Shown piece by piece: positions 1 to 9,478 of a DNA stretch of 64,000 nucleotides (its first letter is position 1; each line of letters opens with the position of its first letter). Position numbers and translations under genes: made by a program. Source of the DNA: Lutimonas saemankumensis (GTDB taxonomy: Bacteria; Bacteroidota; Bacteroidia; Flavobacteriales; Flavobacteriaceae); assembly GCF_020171465.1 (NCBI RefSeq), contig NZ_JAIUZR010000005.1, positions 452,109-516,108 on the forward strand, in the 5' to 3' direction. The notes under the pieces are model-generated. The model saw only the letters and a program-made list of their open reading frames with translations, made no database searches and was not told the origin of the DNA.

Positions 1-1203
1 CCCATGACGGCTTATCCTCAATTGTCTGAGCAGGATATCAATGATATCCTTGCTTATACTGATGGAGAGCCGGTTGAAGCGAAAACAACCGTTGCAGCCA
101 CTCAGGAAGTTGATCCTAAAGTTGCCATTGGTAAGAAACTTTATCAGACCAACTGTGCCTCTTGTCACAAGCTGGATAAGAAATTAATTGGCCCGGCACT
201 TGGTGGAATTGCTGACAGGAGAAGTATGGAATGGCTGAAGGCCTGGATTAAAGATAATAATGCTTTGAGGGCGAGTGGGGATCAGGATGCCATCGATATA
301 TTTGAAGAATACAACGGAATGCCTATGACAGCATTTCCTCAATTATCTGATGAAGATATCGAGGCAATAATAGCATATACAACTGCAGGAGATGTGAAGC
401 AGGTTGTTGCATCTGCAGAAACTGAAGTTCTTGCAACCCCAAAGAAGTCCACGGCCTGGATGAGTTATATTGTTGTTGCTGTTCTACTGGGATTGATCAT
501 ATGGATCTATGTTGCGAGTAACAATGGTTTCTTAAAGATCTCTGCAACGATTTTTGTACTTATTCTTACGGGATATATCTTATTTGATACCCTTATGGAT
601 ATTGGTATTGATCAGGATTATCAGCCGATTCAGCCTATTGCCTTTTCACACAAGATACATGCCGGAGATAACAAAGTTGATTGTCAATACTGTCATTCTT
701 CAGCGAAACACAGTAAAACATCGGGAATTCCTTCTGTAAATGTTTGTATGAACTGTCATAAAAGTATATCCGAATATACTGGCCCAACTACGTCAGAAAT
801 GGATAAGGCCTTTTACGATGCGGAGATCCAAAAAATTTACGATGCAATAGGATGGGATCCTGATAAGCTAGAATACATAGAAGGCTACGAGCAAAAACCA
901 ATAAAATGGGTTCAGATACACAAACTTCCTGACTATGCCTACTTTAACCATGCTCAGCACGTTACTGCAGGAAATATTGCTTGTCAGAAATGTCATGGCC
1001 CCGTTGAGGAAATGGAGGAGGTTTATCAGTATTCACCACTGACTATGGGCTGGTGTTTGAACTGTCACAAAGAAACTGCTGTAGATCTCAAAGGAAATGA
1101 CTATTACGCCAAGATCCATGATGAATTATCAAAAAAATATGGCGTTGACAAAGTGACCATTGCTCAATTAGGAGGAAAGGAATGTGGTAAATGTCACTAC
1201 TAG
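1..1203 (+). CDS. actA: Alternative complex III subunit ActA, multiheme cytochrome c (5' end cut by window)
   Basis: Electron-carrying subunit of alternative complex III, a quinol oxidoreductase that replaces cytochrome bc1. The visible part has one CxxCH heme site in a small cytochrome c domain (Cys about residue 51 counted from nt 4), one or two membrane segments near residues 152-200, and a pentaheme domain with CQYCH (227), CMNCH (248), CQKCH (327), CLNCH (351) and CGKCH (394). The reading frame is open to base 1. The first visible residues, MTAYPQLSEQDI, repeat the later MTAFPQLSDEDI, so the window opens inside the end of an earlier copy of the small cytochrome domain. The ATG at nt 4 is therefore not the true start. 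First visible gene of the act operon, 66 bases before actB. Confidence 0.93.
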   Translation, partial: PMTAYPQLSEQDINDILAYTDGEPVEAKTTVAATQEVDPKVAIGKKLYQTNCASCHKLDKKLIGPALGGIADRRSMEWLKAWIKDNNALRASGDQDAIDIFEEYNGMPMTAFPQLSDEDIEAIIAYTTAGDVKQVVASAETEVLATPKKSTAWMSYIVVAVLLGLIIWIYVASNNGFLKISATIFVLILTGYILFDTLMDIGIDQDYQPIQPIAFSHKIHAGDNKVDCQYCHSSAKHSKTSGIPSVNVCMNCHKSISEYTGPTTSEMDKAFYDAEIQKIYDAIGWDPDKLEYIEGYEQKPIKWVQIHKLPDYAYFNHAQHVTAGNIACQKCHGPVEEMEEVYQYSPLTMGWCLNCHKETAVDLKGNDYYAKIHDELSKKYGVDKVTIAQLGGKECGKCHY

Positions 1204-1269
1204 AATTTAGAATGTAATCAAGCCGAATGAATATCCGGTTTTTAGAAAAAACAAACAACAAAAATAAAT

Positions 1270-4200
1270 ATGGCATCTAACAAGAAATACTGGAAAAGTG
1301 TTGAAGAACTAAAAGAAAATAGTTCTATTGTTGAAAAGCTGCAAAAAAGTGAATTCATTGAAGATATACCAACAGAAAAGTTTCTGGGAGACAAAGAAGC
1401 TTTAGATTCAGGAGAGACTTCAAGGAGAGACTTTTTAAAATATGTTGGGTTTTCCACTGCTGTCGCTTCTTTGGCAGCCTGTGAAGGACCTGTGGTGAAT
1501 TCAATTCCTTATGTGGTAAAACCGGATGATCTGATTCCCGGAATTCCAGATTATTATGCGTCTTCCATTGCGGATGGATTCGATTTTGCCAATATTCTGG
1601 TTAAGGTCCGAGAGGGAAGGCCAATAAAAATTGAGCCAAACAAGGATTCCGTAAACGGAATTGCCAACGCAAGAGTTCAGGCATCTGTACTTTCTTTATA
1701 TGATAATAACAGGTTAAGAGGCCCCTTATCCAAAGGAGCAGATACGGATTATGCAACTTTGGATAAAGAAGTAAAGTCCGAGTTGGAAGCCATTAAAGCC
1801 AAAGGAGGAAAAATTGTTCTTTTGACAGGTACTACGGCGAGTCCGTCTTTAGCCAAACTTGTGGGAGAATTTAAGGAGGCTTATGGAAATGTGGAGCACA
1901 TTGCATATGACGCCGTAAATGAAGATGCTGCATTGAATGCATTTCAGAAAATGTACGGACAACGAGTCCTTCCTGATTATGATTTCTCAAAAGCGGAAGT
2001 TATCGTTTCCGTGGGAGCTGATTTTCTCGGTGACTGGCAGGGTGGTAACTACAGTGCCGGATATGCAAAAGGAAGAAAGCCTAAAAACGGCAAAATGTCT
2101 CGGCACATTCAATTTGAATCGAATATGACTTTGTCGGGAGGTAATTCAGATAAAAGAATTATCGTTAAACCATCTGAACAACTTCAGGTGATGAGTAAGT
2201 TGTATGAAGCGATTGTCAATGGAAAAAATTCAGGATCGGATCCTGTTGATGATGCAGTTAACAAAGCTGTAGCTCAAATAAGAAAGGCAGGCAGCAAAGC
2301 GGTGGTCATCACCGGAGTTCAGGATGAAAATGCTCAGTTACTTGCACTGGCTATCAATGCTCACCTTCAAAGTGAAGTTATTGATGTGAATTCAACCAAG
2401 AATGTTCGGCAGGGAGATATGGCAAAGGTGGATGCCTTGATCAAAGATATGGCAGCTGGAAAAGTTGATGCGGTATTGATCTCAAACATTAATCCGGTTT
2501 ACTCTTTATCGAATGGATCTGAGTTTGCTGAGGCTTTGAAAAACGTTTCACTTTCAGTGGCATTTAGCATGTCAGCAACTCAAACTTCTGAGGTGGCCCA
2601 ATATGTGGTTGCAACCCCGCATTACCTGGAATCCTGGGGAGATGTTGAGATTAAAAAGGGGCATTTCGGATTGACACAGCCAACGATCAAACCACTCTTT
2701 AATACCAGACAGTTGGAGGATGCCCTCCTGGCCTGGAATGGTACTGAGGAGAGTTACTACGATTATATCAAGAGTCACTGGCAATCTAATTTGCTTGCTG
2801 GTAAATCATGGAATAAGACACTTCAGGAAGGAACCTTGAAGGTGAGCCATGGCGACGAGGCGGCAGTAGCCAATGAAATTGACCTTTCAGGCGCGAGTGC
2901 AGCTCTTGCCAAAACTGCAGGTGCAGAAATGGAACTTACGGTATACGCCAAAACAGGTTTAGGAGATGGTCAGCAGGCCAACAACCCATGGTTACAGGAG
3001 CTTCCTGACCCGATAACAAGAACTTCCTGGGACAATTACCTGCTTATTTCAAGAATTGACGCTGAACGATTAGGTCTTTCCAACAGAACCGCTGATAACG
3101 GAGCTCTTGACGGAGATTTGGTGAACATCGTGGCTGAAGGAGTTACTTTAAACAATGTTCCCGTGTACATTCAGCCTGGACAGGCAGCAGGTTCTGTGGC
3201 CATAGCCGTTGGTTATGGAAGAACTGATCTGAAGAATGACATGAATGTTGGAATCAATGCCTATCCTCTTTCTAAGGGATCTTTTCAAAGCGTTTCGATA
3301 GAAAAAACAGCTGGAGAGCATGAATTTGCCTGTGTCCAGTTACATCATACCATAATGGGTAGAGAAGGGGAGATCACCAAGGAGACTACCTTGGAGGATT
3401 TTGTTACAAAACCAAAAGATGAATGGAACCACGCTCCTGTTTTTTCTCTGGATCATCAGGAGGTTACACAAGATAAAGTTGACCTTTGGGAAAAGTTCGA
3501 TGACAGTTTAGGAACGAAATTCAATTTATCGATTGATCTTGCCACCTGTACAGGATGTGCGGCATGTGTTGTTTCCTGTCACGCTGAGAATAATGTACCT
3601 GTTGTAGGGAAGCATGAAATCAGAGTAAGCAGAGACATGCACTGGTTAAGAATTGACAGATATTACTCAAGTGACACCACGGTTGCGCAAGGAAAAGAAG
3701 ATGGAACGTTTGGAACGGGAGATTTCTTTAAAGCTCAGGGTGAGCCCTCCGATGCCCCAGAGGTTTCTTTCCAGCCTGTAATGTGCCAGCATTGTAATCA
3801 TGCACCCTGTGAAACAGTATGCCCGGTTGCAGCCACCTCTCACGGACGACAGGGTCAGAATCAAATGGCCTACAACAGATGTATTGGTACTCGTTATTGT
3901 GCCAACAACTGTCCTTACAGGGTAAGGCGATTCAACTGGTTCAAGTACGCCAACAACAACGAATTCGATTTCAACATGAATAACGAATTGGGAAGAATGG
4001 TATTGAATCCGGACGTTACAGTAAGATCAAGAGGGGTTATGGAAAAATGTTCTTTCTGTATTCAAAAGACTCAGTTAACTATATTGAATGCCAAGAAAGA
4101 AGGAAGAGCCGTGAAGGACGGAGAATTCACAACAGCATGTTCAGATGCATGTCCTAACGGATCTCTTGTTTTTGGAGATGTCAATGATGAATCGAGTAAA

Positions 4201-4308
4201 GTTGCCCACTTAAGTGAGGATGACAGAAGCTTTAAACTTTTGGATTTTGTTGGTACGAAACCAAATGTATTTTATCAGTTAAAGGTAAAGAATACCAATG
4301 AGGCTTAA
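1270..4308 (+). CDS. actB: Alternative complex III subunit ActB, molybdopterin-like plus iron-sulfur protein
   Basis: Large periplasmic subunit of alternative complex III. The N-terminal part resembles the molybdopterin oxidoreductase fold but, as known for this family, is not expected to hold a cofactor. The C-terminal part from about residue 755 is a ferredoxin-like domain with cysteine clusters CTGCAACVVSC, CQHCNHAPCETVC, CIGTRYCANNC and CSFC with a later CSDAC, fitting several Fe-S clusters. A twin-arginine motif SRRDFLK (Arg 52-53) followed by a hydrophobic stretch ending LAAC suggests Tat export, possibly with lipid attachment. Its 1012 residues are the usual fused ActB length. Operon member between actA and actC. 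Confidence 0.94.
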   Translation: MASNKKYWKSVEELKENSSIVEKLQKSEFIEDIPTEKFLGDKEALDSGETSRRDFLKYVGFSTAVASLAACEGPVVNSIPYVVKPDDLIPGIPDYYASSIADGFDFANILVKVREGRPIKIEPNKDSVNGIANARVQASVLSLYDNNRLRGPLSKGADTDYATLDKEVKSELEAIKAKGGKIVLLTGTTASPSLAKLVGEFKEAYGNVEHIAYDAVNEDAALNAFQKMYGQRVLPDYDFSKAEVIVSVGADFLGDWQGGNYSAGYAKGRKPKNGKMSRHIQFESNMTLSGGNSDKRIIVKPSEQLQVMSKLYEAIVNGKNSGSDPVDDAVNKAVAQIRKAGSKAVVITGVQDENAQLLALAINAHLQSEVIDVNSTKNVRQGDMAKVDALIKDMAAGKVDAVLISNINPVYSLSNGSEFAEALKNVSLSVAFSMSATQTSEVAQYVVATPHYLESWGDVEIKKGHFGLTQPTIKPLFNTRQLEDALLAWNGTEESYYDYIKSHWQSNLLAGKSWNKTLQEGTLKVSHGDEAAVANEIDLSGASAALAKTAGAEMELTVYAKTGLGDGQQANNPWLQELPDPITRTSWDNYLLISRIDAERLGLSNRTADNGALDGDLVNIVAEGVTLNNVPVYIQPGQAAGSVAIAVGYGRTDLKNDMNVGINAYPLSKGSFQSVSIEKTAGEHEFACVQLHHTIMGREGEITKETTLEDFVTKPKDEWNHAPVFSLDHQEVTQDKVDLWEKFDDSLGTKFNLSIDLATCTGCAACVVSCHAENNVPVVGKHEIRVSRDMHWLRIDRYYSSDTTVAQGKEDGTFGTGDFFKAQGEPSDAPEVSFQPVMCQHCNHAPCETVCPVAATSHGRQGQNQMAYNRCIGTRYCANNCPYRVRRFNWFKYANNNEFDFNMNNELGRMVLNPDVTVRSRGVMEKCSFCIQKTQLTILNAKKEGRAVKDGEFTTACSDACPNGSLVFGDVNDESSKVAHLSEDDRSFKLLDFVGTKPNVFYQLKVKNTNEA

Positions 4309-4360
4309 GCCGAAATGGTCAAATAATAAAAAGAGAAATAAATAAATATTATAATATACT

Positions 4361-5749
4361 ATGTCTCATTACGAAGCACCTATTAGAGAACCGTTAATTA
4401 TAGGAGATAAGAGTTATCACGACATTTCTAATGATATAGCCGCACCAATTGAAGGAAAAGCCAATAAATGGTGGTGGGCTGTGTTTACGCTTGCGCTGGT
4501 TGCATTTTTATGGGGAGTTGGAGCCATTGCCTATACGATAGGAACTGGTATTGGAGTCTGGGGGTTGAACAATAAGATCAACTGGGCCTGGGATATTACC
4601 AACTTTGTATGGTGGGTAGGAATTGGTCACGCGGGTACCTTGATCTCTGCGGTACTTTTGTTATTTCGTCAGAAATGGAGAATGGGGATAAACCGTTCTG
4701 CAGAGGCGATGACAATTTTTGCGGTATTTCAGGCTGGATTGTTTCCGGTGATCCACATGGGGCGTGTTTGGAATGGTTACTGGACGATGCCGATTCCCAA
4801 CCAGTTTGGGAACCTTTGGACCAACTTTAATTCACCTTTGTTATGGGACGTTTTTGCGATCTCGACATATCTGACTGTATCTGTTGTATTCTGGTATACT
4901 GGGTTGTTGCCTGATTTTGCAATGATCAGGGACAGGGCAACCAAACCTTTTCAAAAGAAAATTTATAGTCTGTTGAGTTTCGGATGGACAGGAAGAGCAA
5001 AAGACTGGCAGAGGTTTGAAGAAGTATCGCTGGTACTGGCAGGTCTTGCAACTCCACTGGTTCTTTCTGTACATACGATTGTATCCTTTGACTTTGCTAC
5101 CTCTGTTATTCCGGGCTGGCACAGTACGGTATATCCGCCCTATTTCGTTGCCGGAGCCGTATTTTCAGGATTCGCAATGGTGCAGACACTATTGATCGTT
5201 ATGCGAAAGGTTTCTAATCTTGAAGCTTATATAACCAGAGGACATATTGAGAATATGAATAAAGTAATTCTTGTTACCGGAGGTATTGTGATGGTTGCCT
5301 ATCTGTCAGAGTTTTTTGTAGGATGGTACTCAGGAAGTTCTTACGAAGATTTCGTTTATTTATCAGTAGGAGCTGCAACCGGACCTTATTGGTGGGCGTT
5401 TTGGGCCTTGATACTTTGTAACGGAGTTTTCCCGCAATTGCTTTGGATCAAAAAATTAAGAACCAATTATACAGTATCTTTCATCATGGCGCTGATTATC
5501 AATATTGGAATGTGGTTTGAGCGTTTTGACATCATTGTAATTAATTTAAGTAGAGGACACCTTCCGTCAACATGGACTATGTTTGAGCCTACTTTTGTTG
5601 ATATTGGAATTTTTATGGGTACGATAGGTTTCTTCTTTGTATTGTTCCTGTTGTATGCCAGGACCTTCCCTGCTGTGGCCCAGGCTGAGGTAAAATCTAT
5701 ACTGAAATCATCAGGAGATAATTACAAAAGAGAAAGAGACAGTAAATAA
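4361..5749 (+). CDS. actC: Alternative complex III membrane subunit ActC (NrfD/PsrC family)
   Basis: Integral membrane quinol-binding subunit of alternative complex III. The 462 residues hold about ten hydrophobic segments, starting near residue 38 (WWWAVFTLALVAFLWG), typical of the NrfD/PsrC family. Charged or aromatic motifs inside membrane segments (for example HAGTLISA and HMGRVWNGYW) match the quinol site region known in ActC. It sits 52 bases after actB and 35 bases before actD in the conserved act gene order. ActF is a homologous but diverged second copy of this fold. Confidence 0.94.
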   Translation: MSHYEAPIREPLIIGDKSYHDISNDIAAPIEGKANKWWWAVFTLALVAFLWGVGAIAYTIGTGIGVWGLNNKINWAWDITNFVWWVGIGHAGTLISAVLLLFRQKWRMGINRSAEAMTIFAVFQAGLFPVIHMGRVWNGYWTMPIPNQFGNLWTNFNSPLLWDVFAISTYLTVSVVFWYTGLLPDFAMIRDRATKPFQKKIYSLLSFGWTGRAKDWQRFEEVSLVLAGLATPLVLSVHTIVSFDFATSVIPGWHSTVYPPYFVAGAVFSGFAMVQTLLIVMRKVSNLEAYITRGHIENMNKVILVTGGIVMVAYLSEFFVGWYSGSSYEDFVYLSVGAATGPYWWAFWALILCNGVFPQLLWIKKLRTNYTVSFIMALIINIGMWFERFDIIVINLSRGHLPSTWTMFEPTFVDIGIFMGTIGFFFVLFLLYARTFPAVAQAEVKSILKSSGDNYKRERDSK

Positions 5750-5784
5750 AAGATACAATTTATAGAATTGAAAAAACAAATAAG

Positions 5785-6309
5785 ATGAGCGATAAAGTTA
5801 TACATGCTATTTACGACGATGACGACGTGCTGCTGAAGGCAGTCAAAGAAGTTCGTGAAGCAAATCATCACATAGAAGAGGTTTACACCCCATTCCCTGT
5901 TCACGGTTTGGAGAAGGCTATGGGAATTGCAAATACGAGAATTGCAATCACTGCATTTCTTTATGGAATAACTGGACTTGGGTTTGCGGTTTGGATGATG
6001 AACTATATGATGATAGAGGACTGGCCACAGAATATCGGTGGAAAGCCGAGTTTCAGTTATGCCGAGAACATGCCGGCATTTGTTCCGATCATGTTTGAAT
6101 TGACGGTGTTCTTTGCGGCTCACCTAATGGTTATAACTTTTTACATGAGGAGTAAGATAGGGCCTTTTGTAAAAGCCTCAAATCCGGATCCGAGAACGAC
6201 AGATAATATGTTTTTGATGGAGGTACCTGTTACGGGTGATGAGAAAGAATTGGAGACCTTCTTGACAAAAACAGGAGCTGTTGAAACTAAAATTGTAGAT
6301 AAGCACTAA
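5785..6309 (+). CDS. actD: Alternative complex III subunit ActD (DUF3341)
   Basis: Small membrane-anchored subunit of alternative complex III. The 174 residues fit the DUF3341 family: a cytoplasmic ferredoxin-like N-terminal stretch (residues about 1-45), two hydrophobic helices (about 50-72 with ITAFLYGITGLGFAVWMMNYMM, and about 97-120) joined by a short loop, and a soluble C-terminal tail. Its role in the complex is structural. It lies 10 bases before actE, so the two are almost certainly co-translated. Confidence 0.92.
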   Translation: MSDKVIHAIYDDDDVLLKAVKEVREANHHIEEVYTPFPVHGLEKAMGIANTRIAITAFLYGITGLGFAVWMMNYMMIEDWPQNIGGKPSFSYAENMPAFVPIMFELTVFFAAHLMVITFYMRSKIGPFVKASNPDPRTTDNMFLMEVPVTGDEKELETFLTKTGAVETKIVDKH

Positions 6310-6319
6310 AAGATTACTA

Positions 6320-6883
6320 ATGAAGAATATATTCAATATTGCATTGTCAGGTTTAATGATATTGTTACTTGCTTCTTGCAGTGAGGGAAGACCTACTGAA
6401 AGAAGTGTTCAATATATGGGTGATACAGATATGTACGAGCCGGTTCCTTATGAAACTTATGGAGAGAACCCAATCTTTTCCAACGGGACGAATGCTCAGC
6501 TTCCAGTTGAAGGAACCATTGCCAGAGGTGCCTCTGTATATGATTACCCAAATTCTGAAGCGGGTTATCAGATGGCCAAGGACTCTTTAAGAGCGCCTTA
6601 CCCTGCATCTGAGGAGGTGTTGGCAAAGGGAAAAGTGACTTATAAAATCTATTGTTCCTCATGTCATGGAGATAAGGGTGACGGAATGGGAACCCTTGTA
6701 AAAAATGAAAAGTTTCTCGGAGTTCCTAATTACAAAGACAGGGATATCAATCAGGGAACAATTTATCACGTGATCATGCATGGTAGAAACCTGATGGGGT
6801 CACATGCTTCTCAGATGACCGAAGAAGAACGTTGGAACGCGGTTCATTATGTGGAGCAACTAAGAAGTGATCTTTTAAAATAA
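6320..6883 (+). CDS. actE: Alternative complex III subunit ActE, monoheme cytochrome c lipoprotein
   Basis: Monoheme cytochrome c of alternative complex III, thought to pass electrons on toward the terminal oxidase. The N-terminus is a lipoprotein signal peptide ending in LLASC (Cys about residue 20). One heme site, CSSCH with Cys 112, is followed by GDKGDGMG, and a C-terminal Met (NLMGSHASQM region) can serve as axial ligand. Length 187 residues is normal. It is 10 bases after actD and 32 bases before actF. Confidence 0.93.
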   Translation: MKNIFNIALSGLMILLLASCSEGRPTERSVQYMGDTDMYEPVPYETYGENPIFSNGTNAQLPVEGTIARGASVYDYPNSEAGYQMAKDSLRAPYPASEEVLAKGKVTYKIYCSSCHGDKGDGMGTLVKNEKFLGVPNYKDRDINQGTIYHVIMHGRNLMGSHASQMTEEERWNAVHYVEQLRSDLLK

Positions 6884-6915
6884 TTCAATTAAGTAAAAAA
6901 TAAATACAGAATATA

Positions 6916-8259
6916 ATGTATACATTTTCAGGTAAATTAAAAACGGTTTCACTTGTATTAATGATCATTGGTGCTTTGAGTATTGGTTACGGGTTCTTTA
7001 CTGCCCCAAAGACCACCCAAGATGTTGAGCAAGCTATGGCGCATGATAGCGGACATCACGGAGAAGAAGCATCTCACGGAGCACCATCTCATGGAGACAC
7101 GGCTCATTCAGAAGAACACAGTGAAGCAGAAGCCCAAAGTCATTTGGAGCATTTGTTGCATCAGGGTCAAAACAGGCCTTGGACAGCATTTTTTATCGCA
7201 GCATTTTTCTTTTTAATGATCTCGGTTTGTGTATTGGTTTTTTATGCGATTCAATGGGCGGCTCAAGCAGGATGGTCAATTGTTCTTTTCAGGGTTATGG
7301 AGGGAATAAGTGCATATATTTTACCTGGTTCAATTTTATTATTCTTATTTCTTTTGGCATCAGGTATGCACATGAACCATATTTATGTCTGGATGGCTGA
7401 AGGTACTTTCGATCCTTCAAGCGAGAATTATGATGCCATAGTCGCAGGAAAAAGCTGGTGGTTGAATGTACCTGGTTGGATCATCAGAAGTTTTATCTAC
7501 TTGTTTGTTTATAATATCTTCAGATACCTGCTAAGAAAGAATTCGCTTGCTCTTGATACCTCAGCAGACATTAAGATCTACAAAAAGAATTTTAATCTGT
7601 CAATAGTGTTTATTGTACTGTTCGGAATTTTGGAATTGTTCATGTCATTCGACTGGTTGATGTCTTTGGATCCTCACTGGTATAGCCAATTGTATTCATT
7701 CTATGTGTTTGCAAGTGTTCTTGTTTCAGGAATTACCACAATTGCACTGGTGACAATTTATCTCAAAAATAAAGGAGTTCTGCCTTTTGTAAATAATAGT
7801 CATATTCATGATTTGGCCAAATATATGTTTGGATTCAGTATTTTCTGGACTTATTTCTTTTTTGATCAATTCATGTTACAGTGGTATGCCAATATTCCAG
7901 AGGAAGCAGCTTATTTTTGGCCGAGATTGATAGGTTCGTATCAGTTGCCGTTTATATCAATGCTTGTCATGAACTTTGTGTTCCCTATCCTTATATTGAT
8001 GGATAGTGACTTCAAAAGGGTACCATGGTTTGTTGTAGCAGCAGGTCTGATAATCCTGACGGGTCATTACATAGATGTTTTCCAGTTAATTTCCCCGGCT
8101 ACTGTTGGTGACAGCTGGAGCATTGGAATTCCTGAGCTAGGTTCTTTAGCTTTCTTTATGGGTCTGTTTATTTATGTGGTGTTTACATCAATTTCAAAGG
8201 CTCCTTTACATGCCAAAGGTAACCCGTTTATGAAGGAAAGTGAAATTTATCACTATTAG
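6916..8259 (+). CDS. actF: Alternative complex III membrane subunit ActF
   Basis: Second NrfD-like membrane subunit of alternative complex III. It has about ten hydrophobic segments. A distinctive His-rich hydrophilic loop lies between the first (residues about 10-30) and second (about 90-115) membrane segments: roughly residues 42-83 contain more than ten histidines mixed with Glu, Ser and Ala. ActF is thought to be structural rather than quinol-oxidising. It ends the act operon; a strong terminator follows within 25 bases, separating it from coxB. Confidence 0.93.
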   Translation: MYTFSGKLKTVSLVLMIIGALSIGYGFFTAPKTTQDVEQAMAHDSGHHGEEASHGAPSHGDTAHSEEHSEAEAQSHLEHLLHQGQNRPWTAFFIAAFFFLMISVCVLVFYAIQWAAQAGWSIVLFRVMEGISAYILPGSILLFLFLLASGMHMNHIYVWMAEGTFDPSSENYDAIVAGKSWWLNVPGWIIRSFIYLFVYNIFRYLLRKNSLALDTSADIKIYKKNFNLSIVFIVLFGILELFMSFDWLMSLDPHWYSQLYSFYVFASVLVSGITTIALVTIYLKNKGVLPFVNNSHIHDLAKYMFGFSIFWTYFFFDQFMLQWYANIPEEAAYFWPRLIGSYQLPFISMLVMNFVFPILILMDSDFKRVPWFVVAAGLIILTGHYIDVFQLISPATVGDSWSIGIPELGSLAFFMGLFIYVVFTSISKAPLHAKGNPFMKESEIYHY

Positions 8260-8280
8260 ACTTAACTACCTAAAAAATAA

Positions 8281-8311
8281 AAGGTTGACACAATGTGCTC
8301 AACCTTTTTTT
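8281..8311 (+). terminator. Rho-independent terminator after actF
   Basis: Arms AAGGTTGA (8281-8288) and TCAACCTT (8299-8306) pair perfectly around a ten-base loop and run into seven T residues ending at 8311. It lies 21 bases after the actF stop, so it ends the act operon and makes coxBA a separate unit. Confidence 0.85.
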
Positions 8312-8382
8312 ATACCCGGATAATTTATAAAATTTTTTTTGGCTTAAAGCTGATATAAGTCATGAAAATTAATATTTTTCTT

Positions 8383-8390
8383 TATATTTG
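8383..8390 (+). promoter_or_regulatory. -7 promoter element of coxBA
   Basis: TATATTTG fits the Bacteroidota -7 consensus TAnnTTTG exactly and lies 39 bases before the coxB ATG, just after the act terminator. I see no clear -33 TTTG at the usual spacing, so this rests on the -7 element and its position. Confidence 0.5.
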
Positions 8391-8429
8391 CGGCACGTAA
8401 AATCCGCTTTATAAACTTATATATCATTG

Positions 8430-9449
8430 ATGAAAGCACTATTTTTTATTCTTATTTTTTTTGTAATAGGAACGGCATTCTGGCAGTTTTTTAAATTATT
8501 AGGATTAACAAAGAAGGATCAGGTTGCAACAGAGAAGGAAAACAACATTAACGGATGGTTGATGCTTGGACTTGGAGGGTTTGTTTACGGATTGATGCTT
8601 TATTCAATGTTTCAGGGAAGAGTGGTGCTTTTACCAAGGCTGTCTGCTTCTTTGGAAGGAGAGGATATAGATAATTTGTTTGTTATTACAATGGGATTGA
8701 TCCTCGTTGTTCAGTTCATCACTCAGTTTTTGATTTATTATTTTACTTTCAGGTACAGAGGTACAGAAGGACGTAAAGCGTTATTTTATGCAGATAGCCA
8801 TAAGTTGGAAATGTGGTGGACCATCACTCCAACGGTTGTACTTTCAGTTTTGATTATTTATGGATTGTGGACCTGGAACAATGTTCAGGATCTTTCTGAT
8901 GCTGAAAACCCGCTGATCATTGAAGTTTATGCCAAGCAGTTTCAATGGGAGGCAAGATATGCCGGAGAAGACAATCAATTGGGATTGGGGCACGTAAATT
9001 TCATCAAAGGGATCAACACGATGGGTGTTGATATGTCTGACAAGAATTCAGCTGATGATATTCCGGTTAGAGAGTTACATTTACCGAAAGGAAGAAAAGT
9101 TATTTTTAAGTTTAGATCACAGGATGTAATGCATTCTGCCTATATGCCTCACTTCAGGGCTCAGATAAACTGTGTGCCCGGAATGGTAACTTCGTTTGGA
9201 TTTACTCCAACGGTTACAACTGAAGAAATGCGTTTGAATGAAGATACAAAAGCAAAATTTGATGCTATCAACAAGCTCAGAGTAGAAGAGGGTAAAGAAG
9301 AAGTTGAATTCGACTATCTCCTGCTTTGTAACAAGATATGTGGAGCTTCCCACTACAATATGCAAATGAAGGTAGTTGTTCAGGAAGAGGAAGATTTCAA
9401 CAAATGGTTAAAAGAACAGAAAACTTTAGCACAGGTTATTAATAACTAA
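8430..9449 (+). CDS. coxB: Cytochrome c oxidase subunit II
   Basis: CuA-carrying subunit of the haem-copper oxidase that receives electrons from the cytochrome c side of alternative complex III. The CuA ligands are visible: His 235 in HSAYMPHF, then Cys 300, Cys 304, His 308 and Met 311 in CNKICGASHYNM. About four hydrophobic segments precede the periplasmic domain, more than the two of classical CoxB; I believe this is usual in the phylum. I chose ATG at 8430 over the TTG one codon earlier because the ATG gives the normal MKALFF start. coxA follows 29 bases later. Confidence 0.95.
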   Translation: MKALFFILIFFVIGTAFWQFFKLLGLTKKDQVATEKENNINGWLMLGLGGFVYGLMLYSMFQGRVVLLPRLSASLEGEDIDNLFVITMGLILVVQFITQFLIYYFTFRYRGTEGRKALFYADSHKLEMWWTITPTVVLSVLIIYGLWTWNNVQDLSDAENPLIIEVYAKQFQWEARYAGEDNQLGLGHVNFIKGINTMGVDMSDKNSADDIPVRELHLPKGRKVIFKFRSQDVMHSAYMPHFRAQINCVPGMVTSFGFTPTVTTEEMRLNEDTKAKFDAINKLRVEEGKEEVEFDYLLLCNKICGASHYNMQMKVVVQEEEDFNKWLKEQKTLAQVINN

Positions 9450-9478
9450 GAACTAATCGAAAAACATATTTAAGGAAA

